A stretch of DNA of 6,770 nucleotides from DATFFO01 sp035250025 (GTDB lineage: Bacteria > Actinomycetota > Acidimicrobiia > Spongiisociales > ZC4RG35): NCBI GenBank assembly GCA_035250025.1, contig DATFFO010000215.1, forward strand, positions 1 to 6,770. The letters are read 5' to 3'. Below are positions 1 through 5,812 of the stretch, piece by piece. The notes beneath the pieces are model-generated. The model made no database searches. It had not been told where the DNA came from and saw only the letters and a program-made list of their open reading frames with translations. Position 1 is the first letter of the stretch, and every line of letters starts with the position of its first letter. A program made the translations under genes and the position numbers.

Positions 1-426
1 AAGATGATCAACGCCGTGTCGAACAGCGAGGTGCCGCACCTCACCGTGAACCTCGGCGCCTCCTACGGAGCCGGCAACTACGGCATGTGTGGCCTCGCCT
101 ACAACCCTCGCTTCCTGTTCGCCTGGCCCAACGCCAAGTCGGCGGTGATGGGCCCCCAGCAGTTGGCCGGCGTGCTGTCGATCGTGGCTCGCCAATCGGC
201 GGCCGCCGCCGGGCGACCCTTCGACGAGGAGGGCGACGCCGCCCTGCGCCAGATGGTCGAGGATCAGATCGAACGCGAATCGCTGGCATTGTTCATCACC
301 GGCCGGGTGTACGACGACGGCATCATCGACCCCCGCGACACCCGTACGGTGCTGGGCATGTGCCTGTCGGCCATCGACACCAACGTGGTGAAGGGCACGC
401 CCGGCTTCGGCGTGTTCCGGATGTAG
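1..426 (+). CDS. Acyl-CoA carboxylase carboxyltransferase (beta) subunit, MccB/AccD1-like, 3' end only
   Basis: This is the C-terminal part (about 141 residues) of a biotin-dependent acyl-CoA carboxylase carboxyltransferase subunit; the reading frame is open at the left edge, so the start is outside. The subunit moves the carboxyl group from carboxybiotin to an acyl-CoA in the cytoplasm. Seen in the sequence: the GASYGAGNYGMCG stretch followed by a YNPRF and WPNA run, which in this family builds the carboxybiotin/acyl-CoA site, then VMGPQQ, then DDGIIDPRDTR, and the terminal GVFRM. That ending and the IDPRDTR block are typical of methylcrotonyl-CoA carboxylase beta subunits and mycobacterial AccD1, rather than of acetyl-CoA carboxylase AccD. 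The stop codon is 2 bp before the alpha-subunit start, so both subunits are made from one message. Substrate assignment (3-methylcrotonyl-CoA, leucine catabolism) is inference; geranyl-CoA carboxylase is a close alternative. Confidence 0.9.
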   Translation, partial: KMINAVSNSEVPHLTVNLGASYGAGNYGMCGLAYNPRFLFAWPNAKSAVMGPQQLAGVLSIVARQSAAAAGRPFDEEGDAALRQMVEDQIERESLALFITGRVYDDGIIDPRDTRTVLGMCLSAIDTNVVKGTPGFGVFRM

Positions 427-428
427 CG

Positions 429-2402
429 ATGGACGCCCCTCGCATCTCCAAGCTGCTGGTGGCAAACCGGGGCGAGATCGCCCGCCGGGTGTTCCGTTCC
501 GCCCACGAGCTGGGCATCGCCACCGTCGCAGTGTTCAGTGACGCCGACGCCGACGCCCCCCATGCCGGCGAAGCCGACGAGGCCGTTCGCCTCCCCGGTA
601 CCGCCGCCGCCGACACCTACCTGCGGGCCGACCTGCTGGTCGATGCCGCATTGCGCACAGGCGCCGACGCCGTGCACCCGGGGTACGGGTTCCTGGCCGA
701 GAACGCCGCCTTCGCCCGAGCCTGTGCCGACGCCGGCCTCACCTTCGTGGGCCCACCCCCGGAGGCCATCGAGGCGATGGGATCGAAGCTGGCGGCCAAG
801 GCCTTGATGACCGAGGCCGGGGTGCCGGTGTTGCCGGGCATGGCGCTGACCGAGACGAAGGCCAAGGCGCTGGCGGCAGGAGCAGCCGAGGTGGGCTACC
901 CGTTGCTGGTCAAGGCGAGCTTCGGTGGCGGCGGCCGGGGGATGCGCGTCGTACGGACCGAAGCCGAGCTGGCCGAGGCTGTCGCCGGCGCCCGCCGCGA
1001 GGCGGAAGCTGCGTTCGGAGACGGCACGGTGTTCTTCGAGCGCTACGTCGAGGCGCCCCGCCACGTCGAGATCCAGGTGCTGGCCGATGGTCTCGGCGGG
1101 GTGATCCAGCTGTTCGAGCGCGAGTGCTCGATCCAACGCCGCCACCAGAAGATCGTCGAAGAGTCGCCGTCGGTGGCTCTCGATGAGGCCACCCGACAGA
1201 AGATGGGTGAGGCGGCAATCGCCGCCGCCCGCGCCGTGGACTACGTCGGAGCCGGGACCGTCGAGTTCCTCTACCAGGACGGTGACTTTCGTTTTCTGGA
1301 GATGAACACCCGGCTCCAGGTCGAGCACCCCGTCACCGAGATGATCACCGGGCTCGACCTGGTGCGTCTCCAGCTCCTGGTGGCGATGGGCGAACCCCTC
1401 CCGAACGAAGCTCTCAACCCCTCTTCTCGGGGGCACGCCATCGAAGCCCGGCTGTACGCCGAGGATCCCCGCACCGACTTCCTGCCGGTGACAGGAACCC
1501 TTCACGGTTTCTCGTTTCCCGACGTCGACGGGCTGAGGGTCGACAGCGGCGTGGAAGGCGGAAGCGAGGTCGGAGTCCATTACGACCCGATGCTGGCCAA
1601 GGTGGTGGCTTGGGCGCCGACTCGACCCGAGGCGATCTCGTTCCTCTCCCGCAGCCTGGAACGGGCATGGATCCACGGCCTGGTGACCAATCGCGACCTG
1701 CTAGTCCGTGTTCTGCGTCATCCGGAATTCGTGAGCGGGGACTTCCACACCGGCTTCCTCGACCGTCACGACCCGGCCGAGCTCGGGCGGCCACTGGTGG
1801 ATGCCGCCGGGGAACAGGCGGCGGCGGTGGCTGCCGCCCTGGCAAGCCAGGCGGGCCGGCGCCGGGACGCACCGGTCCTATCGACCGTTCCCAGCGGCTG
1901 GCGCAATGTCCCCTCCCAGCCCCAGCAGGTGAGTTTCGCCGGCAGCCACGGCCCCCTCGAGGTCGGCTACCGGTTCGATCGAGTCGGGGCTCTCCAGATC
2001 ACGGGCTTCGAGTCTGCTCGTGTCGTCGAAGTCACCGCCAACCGGGTCGGTCTCGAGCTGGACGGGATCCTCGGCTGGTACGACGTGGCCCGTGTGGGCG
2101 ACACCGTGTTCGTCGACGGGCCGCAGGGCCCGGTTCGGCTCGCCGAGGTGGCTCGTTTCCCCGCCGCCGAGGTCGCCGAGGCCGCCGGGTCGCTTCGCGC
2201 CCCCATGCCGGGCAAGGTCGTCCGCGTCGCCGTCGCCGAGGGCGACGAGGTCACGGAAGGCCAGGAGTTGCTGGTGATGGAGGCGATGAAAATGGAGCAC
2301 ACGCTGCGGGCCCCCCACCGCGGATCGGTCACCGCCCTCCATGCCAAGGAAGGCGACCAGGTCGGTGCCGATGACGTGCTCGTGGTGGTCACCGAGCCAT
2401 GA
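429..2402 (+). CDS. Acyl-CoA carboxylase biotin carboxylase/biotin carrier (alpha) subunit, MccA/AccA1-like
   Basis: This 657-residue protein carboxylates its own biotin with ATP and bicarbonate, and passes the carboxyl group to the beta subunit encoded just upstream. Domains in order: biotin carboxylase N-terminal domain (about 5-115), ATP-grasp domain (about 118-325), biotin carboxylase C-terminal domain (about 338-446), a linker/BT-like region (about 450-585) and a biotinyl domain (about 590-656). Key residues match E. coli AccC with an offset of three: K162, the GGGGRGM loop (166-172), C233, R238, K241, E291, N293, R295, E299 and R341. The biotin attachment site is the AMKM motif with K621, preceded by APMPGK at 591-596. 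Length fits AccA1/MccA (about 650-670). The ATG at 429 was chosen because it gives the family N-terminus (ISKLLVANRGEIA) and starts 2 bp after the beta-subunit stop; the frame stays open further upstream but that would overlap the beta gene. No lesion is visible. Confidence 0.95.
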   Translation: MDAPRISKLLVANRGEIARRVFRSAHELGIATVAVFSDADADAPHAGEADEAVRLPGTAAADTYLRADLLVDAALRTGADAVHPGYGFLAENAAFARACADAGLTFVGPPPEAIEAMGSKLAAKALMTEAGVPVLPGMALTETKAKALAAGAAEVGYPLLVKASFGGGGRGMRVVRTEAELAEAVAGARREAEAAFGDGTVFFERYVEAPRHVEIQVLADGLGGVIQLFERECSIQRRHQKIVEESPSVALDEATRQKMGEAAIAAARAVDYVGAGTVEFLYQDGDFRFLEMNTRLQVEHPVTEMITGLDLVRLQLLVAMGEPLPNEALNPSSRGHAIEARLYAEDPRTDFLPVTGTLHGFSFPDVDGLRVDSGVEGGSEVGVHYDPMLAKVVAWAPTRPEAISFLSRSLERAWIHGLVTNRDLLVRVLRHPEFVSGDFHTGFLDRHDPAELGRPLVDAAGEQAAAVAAALASQAGRRRDAPVLSTVPSGWRNVPSQPQQVSFAGSHGPLEVGYRFDRVGALQITGFESARVVEVTANRVGLELDGILGWYDVARVGDTVFVDGPQGPVRLAEVARFPAAEVAEAAGSLRAPMPGKVVRVAVAEGDEVTEGQELLVMEAMKMEHTLRAPHRGSVTALHAKEGDQVGADDVLVVVTEP

Positions 2403-2848
2403 CCACCCACACCGTCGAGCTCGTCGAGTTGGAACCCGCTCCGGTAGTTGTCCTCCCGCGCCGGGTTCGGTCCGATGCACTCGGCGACGAGATCGGCAAA
2501 TCGATCCAGCGAGTGGAGGCGGCGGTCACCGCCGCCCAGGTGCCGGTCGCCGGAGCTCCCTTCGTCCGCTACCTGGACATGGGACCCGAGATGGAGATCG
2601 AGGTCGGGATCCCCCTGGCCGGTTCCCACGCCGTTCCGACTCTGCGCGCCTCACTGCTCCCGGGCGGCCCGGCGGTCACGACCTGGCATGTCGGGCCGTA
2701 TTCCGGCCTGGCGGGCGCGTTCGCCGAGCTGGAAGCGTGGATCAGCGAGCACGCCCAGGCAGCCGGTCCGCCTTGGGAGTCCTACTGGACCGGACCCGAA
2801 GCCGACCTGCCCCGCGTGCAGCTGGTGTGGCCGGTGAGACTGCGATGA
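2399..2848 (+). CDS. Standalone GyrI-like / AraC effector-binding domain protein
   Basis: This 149-residue protein consists of essentially one GyrI-like small-molecule-binding (SOUL/bacterial transcription effector) domain, with no DNA-binding region. Signs of the family are the helix motif with GPYSGL at about residues 99-104, then AFAELEAWI at about 107-115, a glutamate-aromatic cluster WESYWTGPE at 126-134, and the closing strand VQLVWPV at 140-146. E127, just after W126, sits where the ligand-contacting acidic residue usually lies in this fold. The fold binds hydrophobic or cationic ligands in multidrug regulators, and some standalone members are known to hydrolyse cyclopropanoid genotoxins. 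No signal peptide is seen, so it is probably cytoplasmic. Its ATG overlaps the alpha-subunit TGA (ATGA at 2399-2402) and no Shine-Dalgarno is obvious, so translation is probably coupled. Ligand and role are unknown; a sensor or a detoxifying partner of the carboxylase pathway is inference. Confidence 0.85.
   Translation: MTTHTVELVELEPAPVVVLPRRVRSDALGDEIGKSIQRVEAAVTAAQVPVAGAPFVRYLDMGPEMEIEVGIPLAGSHAVPTLRASLLPGGPAVTTWHVGPYSGLAGAFAELEAWISEHAQAAGPPWESYWTGPEADLPRVQLVWPVRLR
2833..2838 (+). promoter_or_regulatory. Ribosome binding site for the TIGR03084 gene
   Basis: GGTGAG lies 6 bases before the ATG at 2845, inside the end of the GyrI-like gene. It matches the 3' half of the AGGAGGTGA consensus and supports 2845 over the internal ATG at 2872. 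Confidence 0.5.
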
Positions 2849-3627
2849 GACCGGAGCCCGCCATCGGCGATATGAAGGCGGTCCTGGCCGACCTGGCGGA
2901 GGAGACCGCCGCCCTGACAAGCCTCGTTGCCGGGCTCGACACCGCCGGCTGGGCAATCCCTACTCCGTCGGAGCCCTGGAAGATCGTCGACCAGGTCGGG
3001 CACCTGGCCTACTTCGACGAGCAGGCAGCTCTCTCGGCGAGTGACCCGGATGCGTTCGCCGCTGCCGTGAACCGGGACGCCGAGCAGCTGAGCGACGTCG
3101 CCGCCCTCCACCAGGCGCGCCGCCTCGATGGCCCGGCCACCCTGGCCTGGTGGATGGGGGCTCGGGGCGACCTCCTCCAGGCGTTCGCCGGTCTCGACCC
3201 AGAGCAGCGGCTTCCCTGGTACGGGCCGCCCATGCGAGCCGAGTCGGCGGCGGTGGCACGGCTGATGGAGACCTGGGCCCATGGCACCGACGTCGCCGAC
3301 GCCCTCGCCACGGCTCTCCCCATCACCGATCGCCTCTTCCGCGTCGCCGACCTCGGGGTGCGCACCTTCTCCTGGTCGTTTCGCCTCCGGGGCCTCGACG
3401 TCCCCGACGAGCGTGTGCGGGTGGCGCTGCGAGGCCCGTCGGGCACGAGCCGGATCTGGAACGATCCCTCCTCGGCTTCGATCACGGGACCGGTCGAGGA
3501 GTTCTGCCTGGTCGTGGCCCAACGCCGCAACGTGGCCGATACCCATCTCGTGCTCGAGGGTGGCCTCGCCCGCCAGTGGATGCAGATCGCCCAGGTCTTC
3601 GCCGGACCTCCCGGTGAGGGACGCTGA
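2845..3627 (+). CDS. TIGR03084 family protein: DinB/mycothiol-type metal-binding N-terminus plus wyosine-formation-like C-terminus
   Basis: This 260-residue protein has the layout of TIGR03084. The N-terminal part (about 10-155) is a DinB/YfiT four-helix bundle of the mycothiol-dependent maleylpyruvate isomerase type. It carries the early block W36, PTPSEPW and DQVGHLAYFDEQA, and the later block METWAHGTDVADAL (141-154); H53, E142 and H146 are the probable metal ligands. The C-terminal part (about 172-260) resembles the wyosine-formation-like domain of the family: GVRTFSWSFRLRGL, EEFCLVVAQRRN (218-229), and the family-typical tail AQVFAGPPGEGR. Function is unproven; DinB-fold relatives in actinobacteria use mycothiol as a thiol cofactor. 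The ATG at 2845 overlaps the previous TGA (ATGA at 2845-2848), and GGTGAG at 2833-2838 sits 6 bases upstream as a plausible ribosome site. An internal ATG at 2872 is a less likely start. From memory, such proteins often accompany acyl-CoA carboxylase clusters, which agrees with this setting. Confidence 0.88.
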   Translation: MRPEPAIGDMKAVLADLAEETAALTSLVAGLDTAGWAIPTPSEPWKIVDQVGHLAYFDEQAALSASDPDAFAAAVNRDAEQLSDVAALHQARRLDGPATLAWWMGARGDLLQAFAGLDPEQRLPWYGPPMRAESAAVARLMETWAHGTDVADALATALPITDRLFRVADLGVRTFSWSFRLRGLDVPDERVRVALRGPSGTSRIWNDPSSASITGPVEEFCLVVAQRRNVADTHLVLEGGLARQWMQIAQVFAGPPGEGR

Positions 3628-3637
3628 GCAGGTCAGC

Positions 3638-4447
3638 GTGGAAGTCCGTCCGTTCGGCCAGAGTGGGATATCGGTTCCCGCAGTCGGCATGGGTACCTGG
3701 CAGACCTTCGACGTCCGCTCCGCCTCAGAAGAGGCGAGCCGCGCCGATGTCGTCGATGCCGCCCTCGCCTGCGGCACCGACCTCTTCGACACCTCTCCCA
3801 TGTACGGGCATTCGGAGCGAGTGCTGTCGGCGGCGCTGCAGGGAAAGCGGAACCGGGTCATGGTGGCCGACAAGGTGTGGACGCCTTCCGGGAGGGATGC
3901 CGACGCCCAGATCCGCCGGGCACTCGACTGGTATGACGGGAGGGTCGACATCTATCAGATCCACAACCTGGTCGCCTGGCAGGAGCACCTCCCCAGGCTC
4001 GAGGGCCTCCGAGCCGAAGGCCGCGTGACCGTGATCGGCGCCACCCACTACTCCCACGGGGCGTTTCCCGAGCTCATGGACGTGATGCGCACCGGTCGCA
4101 TCCAGATGATTCAGGTCCCGTACAACGCCGCCGATCGTGTGGTCGAGAGAAGGGTCCTGCCCCTGGCCGAGGAGCTGGGCCTTGGGGTACTGGTCATGCG
4201 ACCGCTGGGAGCCGGTGCCCTGGTCCGCCGTCCACCCGAGCCTGCCGCGTTGGAGCGACTGGCCGCTTTCGGAGTGGAGACCTGGGCCCAGGCTCTCCTG
4301 AAGTGGGTTTTGAGCGATTCCCGGGTCCACAGTGTCATCCCTGCCACGAGCAAGGCGGCGCGGGCCACCGAGAACGCGGTCGCCGGCAGTCCGCCCTGGT
4401 TCGATCCCGAGACCCGGGAGTATGTGGAGGGCCTCACGGTCCCGTGA
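3638..4447 (+). CDS. Aldo/keto reductase
   Basis: This 269-residue protein is a single-domain NAD(P)H-dependent aldo/keto reductase with a (beta/alpha)8 barrel, probably cytoplasmic, reducing carbonyl groups on an unknown substrate. The full catalytic tetrad is visible: D51 and Y56 in FDTSPMYGHSE, K79 in VADKV, and H109 in YQIHN. Other family marks are the opening VRPFGQSGISVPAVGMGTW, the VIGATHY strand (132-138), QVPYNAADR (159-167), and the cofactor-binding end IPATSKAARATEN (234-246). It is somewhat shorter than the usual 280-330 residues. I chose GTG 3638 because it puts the family N-terminus (R-P-F-G then G-I-S-V) directly at the start, 10 bp after the previous stop. GTG 3614 is an alternative; it would overlap the previous gene by 14 bp and has no ribosome site. 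Position at the end of the carboxylase operon suggests co-transcription, but a link to acyl-CoA metabolism is inference. Confidence 0.92.
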   Translation: MEVRPFGQSGISVPAVGMGTWQTFDVRSASEEASRADVVDAALACGTDLFDTSPMYGHSERVLSAALQGKRNRVMVADKVWTPSGRDADAQIRRALDWYDGRVDIYQIHNLVAWQEHLPRLEGLRAEGRVTVIGATHYSHGAFPELMDVMRTGRIQMIQVPYNAADRVVERRVLPLAEELGLGVLVMRPLGAGALVRRPPEPAALERLAAFGVETWAQALLKWVLSDSRVHSVIPATSKAARATENAVAGSPPWFDPETREYVEGLTVP

Positions 4448-4450
4448 GGC
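4431..4450. terminator. Candidate bidirectional terminator hairpin between convergent operons
   Basis: GCCTCACGG (4431-4439) and CCGTGAGGC (4442-4450) form a perfect 9-bp inverted repeat with two bases between the arms; sterically this is an 8- or 7-bp stem with a small loop. The right arm contains the TGA of the aldo/keto reductase, and the repeat lies 7 bases past the stop of the peroxiredoxin gene on the other strand. No T-tract follows on either strand, so it is not a classical intrinsic terminator; U-less GC-rich hairpins are often proposed for actinobacteria. Because it is symmetrical it could act on both operons. Confidence 0.5.
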
Positions 4451-4457
4451 GCTGCGG

Positions 4458-4898
4458 TCAGCCCAGGAGGTCGCTCTTCAGACGCTCGACATGGCCGGTG
4501 GCCTTGACGTTGCGGTACTCCTTGTCGACCTCTCCTTCGGGATCGAGGACAAAGGTCGAGCGGATGATCCCCTCGTACTCCTTGCCGTAATTCTTTTTCA
4601 GACCCCAGGCACCCAGCTCCTCGGCCAGGGCATGGTCCTCGTCGGAGAGAAGCGGGAAGTTCAGCCCCTCCTTCTCCCTGAACTTGCGATTGAGCTCGGG
4701 GGTGTCGGGGCTGATGCCGACGATGTCGTAGCCGGCCTCGAGCAAGTCGTCGTAGGAGTCCCGGAAATCACAGGCTTCCATCGTGCACCCGGGAGTCATC
4801 GCCCGGGGATAGAAGAACATGATCAGGCGACGGCCGGCGTAGTCGGACGAAGAGACCGAATTTCCGTCCTGGTCAGGCAATGTGAAGGTAACGCTCAT
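4458..4898 (-). CDS. bcp: Thioredoxin-dependent peroxiredoxin, Bcp/PrxQ type
   Basis: This 146-residue peroxiredoxin reduces hydrogen peroxide and organic hydroperoxides, with electrons usually from thioredoxin. The active site is TPGCTMEAC: T35, peroxidatic cysteine C38 and a second cysteine C43 five residues on, the arrangement of atypical two-cysteine Bcp proteins such as E. coli Bcp. R113 in IIRSTFVLDPEG is the conserved active-site arginine. Further family marks are the FFYPRAMTPG strand-loop, ACDFRDSYD, GISPDTPELNRKF, NFPLLSD and the WGLKKNYGKEYEGI region. The protein starts at TFTLPDQDG and lacks the short L-x-x-G-D-x-A-P-x-F stretch that usually precedes it, so it is about 8-10 residues short at the N-terminus; extending the frame upstream does not restore that motif. 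Its ATG overlaps the TGA of the upstream membrane-protein gene (ATGA at 4898-4895), implying coupled translation. It is the last gene of its operon. Confidence 0.95.
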   Translation of the reverse strand: MSVTFTLPDQDGNSVSSSDYAGRRLIMFFYPRAMTPGCTMEACDFRDSYDDLLEAGYDIVGISPDTPELNRKFREKEGLNFPLLSDEDHALAEELGAWGLKKNYGKEYEGIIRSTFVLDPEGEVDKEYRNVKATGHVERLKSDLLG

Positions 4899-5812
4899 AC
4901 CGAGACGGTACCCCGGGCGGCGAGAAAGATCCGACTCCCGGCGAGAAGGCCGGCACCGGCGGGAAGCCAGTAGGAGACCAACCGGAACACGAGGATCGGG
5001 GCCAGCGTCACGGACGCTCCCAGGCCGAAGACGGCAAGGGCCCCCACCAGCCCCGCCTCGGCGAAGCCCACTCCGCCTGGCGTTCCGGGGATCCCGGCGG
5101 CGATCTGAGACAGCCCGAAGGCAGCGGCGACCTCGACGGGGGCGGTCGGCAGTCCGAATGCCGTCAGGACAATTCCCAGCACCAGTGCCTCTGCCCCGAG
5201 GCGGCCCCACATCAGGACCTGAGCACGGCTGTCGACCGGGAGGTCCACCATGCTCTGACCCAGGCGGCTGCGCAGCCACTCGGGGAGTCGGTGCGCGACG
5301 GCACCCAGTCGGGTGGTGAGTGCCATCAGCCCGAGGCCGATGACGACCGCCACCGCCGCAGCCACCCGCATCCAGGTCGCCCACCCTGCCGGGGGATCGA
5401 GAAACGAGATCAATGCCAGCGAGAGCCCGGTGCCGACGAGGAGGGCGGCATAGTTGAGGCTGGTCGCCCGGATGGCGGCACCACCGGCGCCGGGAGCCTC
5501 CTCGCGGACCGTCCACGCCATCGCCACCGGCGTCACTGCGCCGCCGGCGGGCAACAGGCGGGCCACCGTGGAGCCGACGAGGGCAGCCTGGAAAGCGCTC
5601 CATGGCGAGACTCCCCCATCCAGTCCCGAGCGGAACAATTCACCGAAGAACCAGACCGAGCCGAGTTGGATGAGGGCCGCCCCGGCCAGGACGATTCCCG
5701 TCCACACCGACATCGGGGGCAGGTCTGCCCGCTCCAGAACGAGGGCGAACACGACGACGTAGACGGCCAGGCCGATGGCGGCAGTGAGCCCGACCCGATC
5801 GAGGCGCTTCAC
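4895..5812 (-). CDS. Lysylphosphatidylglycerol synthase TM-region (UPF0104) family membrane protein
   Basis: This 305-residue integral membrane protein belongs to the LPG-synthase-TM/UPF0104 group, the flippase-like half of MprF found here without the aminoacyl-transferase half. Hydrophobic segments lie at about 8-26, 36-56, 71-91, 118-138, 149-166, 205-223, 228-242, 252-275 and 276-298. The diagnostic motif is PGTPGGVGFAEAG at 242-254, followed by the FRLVSYWLPAG segment (276-286); the earlier STVARLLPAGGAVTP (81-95) matches the conserved proline/glycine block of the family. Members are thought to move or handle lipid substrates, but the substrate here is unknown. The start chosen is GTG at 5812: it overlaps the TGA of the PlsY-like gene (GTGA at 5812-5809), has GGTGG at 5821-5817 four bases upstream, and gives a short cytoplasmic MKRLDR before the first membrane helix. 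An upstream ATG at 5866 would add 18 hydrophilic residues and is less likely. Confidence 0.87.
   Translation of the reverse strand: MKRLDRVGLTAAIGLAVYVVVFALVLERADLPPMSVWTGIVLAGAALIQLGSVWFFGELFRSGLDGGVSPWSAFQAALVGSTVARLLPAGGAVTPVAMAWTVREEAPGAGGAAIRATSLNYAALLVGTGLSLALISFLDPPAGWATWMRVAAAVAVVIGLGLMALTTRLGAVAHRLPEWLRSRLGQSMVDLPVDSRAQVLMWGRLGAEALVLGIVLTAFGLPTAPVEVAAAFGLSQIAAGIPGTPGGVGFAEAGLVGALAVFGLGASVTLAPILVFRLVSYWLPAGAGLLAGSRIFLAARGTVSV

Noticed and set aside
87..428. Extension of the carboxylase alpha gene upstream to 87
   Set aside because: The frame is open, but the extension is arginine-rich and unlike the family, and it overlaps the real carboxyltransferase coding sequence. ATG 429 gives the proper N-terminus.
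541..560. Short GACGCC tandem repeat near the start of the carboxylase alpha gene
   Set aside because: It encodes alternating Asp-Ala residues in a variable surface segment, and is ordinary GC-rich codon repetition.
264..1676. A 470-codon open frame on the minus strand opposite the carboxylase alpha gene
   Set aside because: The plus strand here encodes an unmistakable biotin carboxylase with every active-site residue. The antisense frame has no recognisable domain and is expected from GC-rich codon use.
2782..3951. A 389-codon open frame on the minus strand across the TIGR03084 gene and the start of the reductase
   Set aside because: It crosses two well-supported plus-strand genes, shows no family motif, and has the low-complexity make-up of a GC-rich shadow frame.
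4899..5603. Long N-terminal extension of the peroxiredoxin frame
   Set aside because: The extension is arginine/glycine-rich shadow sequence of the membrane-protein gene and adds no peroxiredoxin motif.
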